DNA of 64,000 bases from the NCBI RefSeq assembly GCF_027942865.1, contig NC_134515.1:24512227-24576226 (forward strand), read 5' to 3'. The position numbers were made by a program, and so were the translations under genes. This document shows positions 58,354 through 64,000 of the stretch, piece by piece. The stretch's first letter is position 1. Every line of letters starts with the position of its first letter. Source of the stretch: Odontesthes bonariensis (taxonomy: Eukaryota > Chordata > Actinopteri > Atheriniformes > Atherinopsidae). The notes under the pieces were generated by a model. The model ran no database searches. It saw only the letters and a list, made by a program, of their open reading frames with translations, and was not told the DNA's origin.

Positions 58354-60515
58354 AAAAACCTCTGGTTGGCATTTCGCAATAGCAACACTGACTTATCAGC
58401 TGCAAAGCATCTGTGGTTTTACCCAGTTATGAAGAGTAATGACAGTGAATCGTGTGTCACACTCACCTACGAAGCTTCCATTTTGAAATGGGCACTTTTT
58501 ATGTCGCCTCGCGTCTCGATAGTTGTAAAACACCTGCCGGTGAAGACATGACAAGTTAATTCGGAAGAAAAACACAAAACAATGAGTGACGGCCAAGAAC
58601 GTCACCGTTTTTTGTTTTTTTTAAAGCCAACACTGAGCTCACCTCTACGCACACGCAGGGCAGCAGGTAGGGGATTTGGAAAAGAGCCGACTGAGACTGG
58701 AATGTGAAAAACACAAGTATATGTCAGAAAGAAATAAAAATCCAATCTTACTGCTTATTCTTCTATAAAAGGGTAGAAGAATATGCCTGGAATACTCACA
58801 ATAAGTTGAGGGGGATCCGTCTCTTTGCAGTGCCAGTCTGTGATTTCATAACACCACCGGGCTTTCACTTTGTCTCCAGACTCCACAGAGACGGAGATGG
58901 TTTTAGACGACTTATTCACAGACAGACTGTAGTCAGGTCGGGGTTCTAAGTCATGGCCGACAGGTAAATATGCAGAGACAAGTGAAGAGGAGAAGGAGAA
59001 GAAGCCTCGATAAATTATTTAAGAAACAAACACATCTCAGCTAAGCCACAAAGAATCCCTTTCTCTTCATCCCTTTGAAGCTGCGCAAAGGAGTTCCATT
59101 CTGACGCAAACGATTAATGTGAGGGTTACAATGTTTACTTCAATTTACTTTGATGAGTCATTTAAAGTTTTTTGAGTCACATCGCTTTGTGGCCTTCAAT
59201 CTGAAGCCAAACGGACGGAAAGGATGTCAGATGTTGTGCGGAAACATTTTAGGGGAAGTTGCGCTTCCCTCATCTTTAAAGTTAAGATTTTGTGACGAAC
59301 CAACTCCACGGTGCGCCGACGTTACCGAGGCAACCGGTGGGTTATTTTTCCGTTCCTTTGTCTGTCTGCGATAAGAGCGTCACACCGGATTGGCACGTTG
59401 CCTCTGTCCTATGCAGGCTGCTCCCGCAGTTACCAATAAAAAGAAAGGAGAGGAAACGCCAGAGGAAAGAAATTCAAAATACTCCACCTGGCACTGTGTA
59501 TGTGACACTGCAGTTTGTTGAATTTGTGCTGTACGTAGCAGAAAATTCACGATTTGCTTCAGCCCAGGAACAATTATATACCAACTCCCACTGAAAAACA
59601 AAAACAAGCACACTTTCCGTGTCAGTTATTGCCAAAAAAAAACCTCCTCAATGGCTCCTAAGCTCACAAAAAAAGGTAAATCTTCTTACCGAAGTCAAAT
59701 TGTTATGCCTGTGACACTTAGAAAGAACTTCATTGGGAGCCTTGTGACCCTGGAAGGCAGGAAAAGATGAAAACATATCTGTTAACACCATGCATTTGAC
59801 ACATGATGATGATGTCTGACGTTCAGAGAAAGAAAAAAAACAAAAACCTTTTTTCTCTTTTCTCTCAGGGTTGGCCTGAAGATAATTTTTTCGGATAGGT
59901 TAGGGTCCGAAAGAAATTCGATCTTCGGGGACTGAGAAAAGTCTGGAAGAAAGAGGTGTAACAAACTTTTTTTGGACAATTGTGCGACAACACGATGGAA
60001 TTGCGAGCTCTAGTTAGAAAACATACCATCAGCCTTCATCCAGACATGCAGAGTGATGCACTCAGAGTACCGTAGGCGAGGGTCTTTAGACGGGACTGAG
60101 GACAGTGTTATGGGGCACTGTCCCCCAACAGGACCTGTCCACAGAGAGAAGAGCCTTAGTGTAGCAGGTGGAACATGCGGCCTCCACATGTAGTCGCTGT
60201 GCTGATGAGGCAGGACTTTTAACATGAGCAAAATGATGGAAAAATAGAACTTACCATTATTTACCGGCTAAAGTAAGGACAAGAAAGACAACACAAGCGT
60301 TATGGATTTTTCTTGGTTTTCAACAGAAAGAAAAAGGCTGCCTGTGGCTAACTATAATATCCTGGCACAATCTGGTCAAACGAGCTTCATAAATTTTACA
60401 TTTTAACTGAACTAATTACTGTTGGCGTTGAACTCACCCGGCACGTTCTTCGACGCTCCAGCGGCAGCCGGCACTCTGCTGAGGTGAGAAGCACCAACGC
60501 GGCGAGAAAACGCAT
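52295..60515 (-). CDS. il17re: Interleukin-17 receptor E (17 exons, 781 aa)
   Basis: IL17RE is the IL-17C receptor chain in mammals, acting with IL17RA at epithelia. Exons: 60438-60515, 60255-60267, 60027-60134, 59848-59942, 59690-59749, 59488-59590, 58800-58945, 58643-58696, 58467-58533, 55597-55775, 55441-55488, 55301-55346, 55040-55191, 53741-53809, 53601-53652, 53371-53478, 52295-53262; phases join throughout. The signal peptide is MRFLAALVLLTSAECRLPL. The ectodomain is cysteine- and N-glycosylation-rich (RPDYSLSVNKSSKTISVSVE). The membrane span is at ~430-452 (AAAALLFLTVVVLFGFFIHR). SEFIR, from ~465, has LLLVCSSEDS, LGPLPWLYGQWEAVRKAQGK and YFHGLCHNRDIPKVLRGVPR; these fit human IL17RE better than RC. 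A 66-residue charged insert splits SEFIR. Human IL17RE is about 667 residues, the difference being largely this insert. Confidence 0.92.
54020..54660. other. il17re intron with probable decayed interspersed repeat
   Basis: AT-rich sequence with a TACTGGCACCCTTCACTAAT block and a 22-bp T run (54439-54460). Open frames here are short and lack domains. I see no exon between 53809 and 55040. Confidence 0.3.
57060..57186. repeat. hAT-type terminal fragment
   Basis: Contains repeated AAGAGCCGGCTCT/GGGAGCCGA motifs and ends AAAAGAGCCGAACTTCCCATCACTA. The reverse reading TAGTGATGGGAAGTTCGGCT is a terminus I associate with fish hAT non-autonomous elements. No partner terminus was found nearby. It lies in the long il17re intron 55776-58466. 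Confidence 0.55.
58317..58346. repeat. Poly(A) tract
   Basis: About 30 consecutive A residues with a second short run after it, in an il17re intron. It may mark the tail of an old retroinsertion, but no body is recognisable upstream. Confidence 0.8.
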
Positions 60516-63314
60516 TTCAAACATGTAAAACTCATTGAAAAGGGCGAAATAACCTCACCACTTAGCGCAACGTTTGTTCACAGAAGAAGTGTTTGCGCTC
60601 GTCAGAGCCGCTGACTGTACGAGCCGCTGTGTTTTTGGGTTTTTTTCGCCACCCCCGACACTGCCCACATTTCCCAGGATCGCGGTGAGGCGGTTGTTTA
60701 AAATGAAGCCTCGTTCTTCCTCGCGAATACTCACAGACACCACAGCAGCGTTCAAAACCGTCACAGACAGGGCAAAACCGAGAACCGTGACTCCAAGTGA
60801 CATGGTTTTACTTCCCGGAACCGTCGTTGTAACGTTGTAAAGTTACACTTTCTTCCTCTCTCCTTCTTTCTTCTTCTTTCGTCTTGTTCTTAGTGTGTCT
60901 TTTTTGTTGTTGTAGACCACCAAAATAAATAGAAGAAACTCCTATTAAATATGAACAGGCCACCTAAAGAGTGGCTGGTGCAACTTAAAGGTCCTATGGC
61001 ATGAAAATAAATGGAGGCTTTTATATATTTTTATAGGCTTTAGTGGTCCCCTAATACTGTATCTGAGTTGTTTCCCCCAAAATTCTGCGTTGGTGCAGAA
61101 TTACAGCCAGTCCCAAAAATGAGTTTTCCTTAGGATCCTCAGAATGAGCTGTTTAGGGCCTGCAGCTTTAAGGTTAAAAAAAAAAAAAACAACAACATCC
61201 AAATCAGTTGTAAAAGTATAGCCCTACCATGAACATGAGTATTGTGACAAACATACCCGTCAAAGGGATTTTGGAAACAGGAACATGAGGATGTGATTCA
61301 CAAAGTCATTAAATGGATCCAAGAACATGTCCAACTCCCCAGCTTACCCACAATCCATTTTTGACTTTGGGCAAGGGTGAAAGGTACAATGGTAGAACAG
61401 AACAGGAATCCTCTAAAATTCCAACTTCGTAGGTAAAAGACAAAGATACTGTATTCCAAGCTTTTTTGGGGAGGGGTTAGATGATGGGGATGTGGCTGTG
61501 ACGGTTGGAGCCAATATCTGAAACAGGATTTCCGTAGGAAAAAAAAAAAAAAAAAAAAAAGATTTGGCTTGCAGTCACTTTCTGTGTCAGGTGTACTCTG
61601 CTGAAACCACAGCCTCATGTTTATCAGTGGCTTCCACAGAAGTCGAGCATTGCAAAGGAAACCCAACGTCTTTGCTGAGAGGGGTGGTTATCTCAGCTGC
61701 ATGTGCAAAAAAAACAACAACAGAGTTTGTGGTGTGTGGGTGCTCATTTTGGGTGGGGGATCTTTATCAATTCTGGAACCAGTGATCAAAAACTGATTTC
61801 GGATGAAGGCGCATTTACATGAGATTAATTTGTCAGCACAGTCACCTCAGCCCATAGTGTGGCTTAAATGGGTACACTTTCAGATAAAGCTCCCAGGTGT
61901 TGATAATGAAAACTGATAACACCGCGGCCAACATCCTGATGTTTTTCACCTCGTGGCATGTCACACTTACAGCCACACCGATTTAAGATACACGTGTGGC
62001 GTTATTTTTCTTTTGTAAAAGCTGTTTGACAAGTTGCTTTGCATGTTGTGAAATCGAGCTAAGGGCAGGTAACCTTCACAGCCACTAGGCTTTATGATAG
62101 ATGACAGCAACTGTCAGGTGAACCCTTTTGAGAGTGCTTTGAACTCGGTAAACAAGAGTTGAGGGTGAACTGCAACTCCGTTTTGTTTTGCACTGCCACT
62201 ACTTTTCTCAGGTACAACGGAGAGAGCTTCCGAGTTAAGCAGAGTGCCATCAAAACGAAAAGGCTTAAAAGGCTGCAAAGAAGAACAGACCCAGGGCACA
62301 AAAAAAAAAATGGCGAGAAACCCGACCGTCAGGAAAACATTGACAGACAACAGTGACTACAACACGACCCAGGATTTAAAAAAAAAATCATTTTTCTTTT
62401 TTATTAAACTTGGTTTTGTTTCTGTTTTTTTTTAATGCAATCTGTATATATAAAAGTTCTAAAGCCATCAGCCTGAAACTAACACAGACAGTGAGGCAAT
62501 CGTGTTTCAGTTTAGTCCTCATTATTGACCGACTAGTGGCCCGTGTGACAGGTATATGTTAACAAAGGCATTAAAAAACAAAAACAGGAGACAGACAAAA
62601 AAACACACCGCACAACAACATCTTGTGCAGTCGGAGTGATTTAGAAGTAGTCCATGATTAAACAATTGCGTGGATCTTGTTAACAAGAAGTCATTGGAAT
62701 AAATTACAGTAACGTTGGTTTGCCCACATTCAGGCTGCAACAGTCTTTCTTTGTGCTCCTCTGACAAAAGATTAGACACTAGCACCAGGCCTTTCTTTTT
62801 TTTTTTCTTCCTTTTGGAGAGAGGGGGTGTGTGAAGATGTGCTGGTGAGGTGGCGTTTCACAGCCATGTCTACAGTGTGTGCATTTACCATACCACACAT
62901 GCATTTCCCTGTTCAAATGTACGATGACACGTGTGACTGTGTAAGCAGGACAGGGCGAGGCAGACTTGTGTATGCATCATGGTCTAATGCTATGCTCATT
63001 TTTTTTTTGGAGTCAGTATAACATTACCTCATTTTATCTTATTAAACATATATCGACCACATACAAAGGACTATTTCGATTCATGATTCCGAACATAGCA
63101 TATCGTCCACCGTTATTATCAATATCACCTTTTTTCAATTTACTTAAATACAATATTTTACACATCAGATTAAATAGGGCTTAGGGTGCATGAGCGTGCG
63201 AATCTTGGGGCCTAAGTAGTAGCTGCTTTTTCTCACTGGCACTGTTTTCTTTGCGATCCTGGACACGTACCAAGGACCAGGATATGGTTTCGGTGCGCAC
63301 ACGTGTGTTTGTGT
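60516..63314. other. Intergenic region between il17re and brpf1, including the brpf1 3' UTR
   Basis: 60735-60803 encodes a short hydrophobic frame followed by a consensus GTGAGT donor, perhaps a 5' non-coding exon of il17re. 60985-61190 looks like a fragment of a teleost repeat (GTCCTATGGCATGAAAATAA, GGTCCCCTAATACTGTAT). A 20-bp poly(A) lies at 61541-61560. The part from about 62400 (minus AATAAA near 62400-62405) to 63314 is probably the brpf1 3' UTR. No other gene is seen. Confidence 0.45.
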
Positions 63315-63498
63315 TCAGTCACTGTCACTGGTTTCGCTGCTGGGGTCTCCCTGCACTTTGCTGCGGTGCTGCATGGCGCGGTGATAGGCCACCTGCACAG
63401 ATTTGCGAATGTTGGATTTCCTCCCCTCCAGCATCTTCTCCTTGTCCAGCTCCTGGTCCACGCCGAGCGGCACCAGCTTCGAGCGCGGCAGCCACTGC
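63315..63498 (-). CDS. brpf1: Bromodomain and PHD finger-containing protein 1, last coding exon
   Basis: BRPF1 is the scaffold of the MOZ/MORF (KAT6A/B) histone acetyltransferase complex. This exon follows a pyrimidine-rich acceptor (CACACAG) and encodes the end of the C-terminal PWWP domain ([20 protein letters not shown]) and the tail [20 protein letters not shown], finishing SSETSDSD and a TGA at 63315-63317. This is almost identical to the end of human BRPF1 as I recall it. The rest of the gene lies right of the window on the minus strand. In human, BRPF1 is likewise upstream of IL17RE in the same orientation. Confidence 0.88.
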
Positions 63499-64000
63499 CT
63501 GTGTGCGCACAAACACACTCGGTTGTTACCGACGTAATATTTCCAACCAAAAGGTAGAATGCATGTAATTTGCCTTTAAATTTTGAAGCAAAACACCAAA
63601 GTCAACAAAGGCATATCAGGCAGTACGTGGAAAAATGAATCAATACTTTGCTAAAGTGTAATAAAAGCTTCTCTGAAGGCACAGCAGGCCCATTGTTTCC
63701 TGTTGCATATAGCACTCCTGATTCCTGTACCCAGTGTTATCAGATCAAACTTCTGATAACCTCTTTAGGGGAGCATGAAGAATACAATAAGCACTTGCTG
63801 TTGGCATCAAGTTTCTCACACTCCTCCCCCCCTCCCCTTCAGAGTTAGCAAACTTTGAGCAATAATTCACACGCAGTACATGATGACCTAAAACACTAGG
63901 TGTTCTTTCCACCCTCTTCAATTCTCAAAAACCACATCTGCCCTATTTCTGCTAAATGTTCTGTCATCTTGCACTTCAGCACTTCAGGGCTGCAGTTGTC

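Noticed and set aside
60555-60803. Minus-strand frame starting MSLGVTVLGFALSVTVLNAA as the il17re signal peptide
   Set aside because: It ends at a GTGAGT donor in phase 0, which does not join in frame to the next exon. The ATG at 60513-60515 gives a signal peptide that joins correctly. It may be a 5' non-coding exon.

Overview
This is genomic DNA from a ray-finned (teleost) fish, probably a spiny-rayed species. The protein-coding genes are spliced with GT..AG introns and encode clear vertebrate orthologues. The introns carry typical teleost repeats: an L2-type LINE, Tc1-like, Harbinger-like and piggyBac-like DNA elements, MITEs, and long CA/GT tracts. The species cannot be named from the sequence alone.

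Layout: (1) 1-13.5 kb, minus strand: the first 18 coding exons of ift122, a WD40/TPR protein of the ciliary IFT-A complex; the 3' half runs off the left edge. (2) 13.5-14.0 kb: a short divergent promoter shared with mbd4. (3) 14.0-16.5 kb, plus: a complete mbd4 (methyl-CpG-binding T:G mismatch glycosylase). (4) 17.2-18.4 kb, plus: a small four-exon coiled-coil gene I do not recognise. (5) 20.5-36.2 kb, minus: creld1, whose introns are swollen by a broken L2 LINE (22.2-26.2 kb) and by a Harbinger-like DNA transposon (27.6-34.2 kb). That transposon is itself split by a near-intact LTR retrotransposon (28.7-33.7 kb) with the unusual pol order integrase before reverse transcriptase. (6) 37.5-46.9 kb, minus: il17rc. 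(7) 47-52 kb: a piggyBac-like element, Tc1 debris and an unidentified candidate gene. (8) 52.3-60.5 kb, minus: il17re. (9) 63.3-63.5 kb, minus: the last coding exon of brpf1.

So brpf1, il17re, il17rc and creld1 lie in the same order and orientation as I recall for human 3p25.3. The divergent ift122/mbd4 pair corresponds to human 3q21. The window therefore joins two blocks that are on opposite arms of human chromosome 3, with the junction at about 18.4-19.3 kb.

Functionally, il17rc and il17re are tandem SEFIR-domain cytokine receptor genes. creld1 is a two-pass ER/membrane protein with EGF-like repeats. ift122 and mbd4 share only a promoter region. Exon boundaries were read by hand from splice signals and checked for phase continuity in ift122, mbd4, the coiled-coil gene, creld1, il17rc and il17re. 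The most notable non-host element is the integrase-first (Gmr1-type) LTR retrotransposon with a perfect 5-bp target duplication and LTRs that differ at one base.
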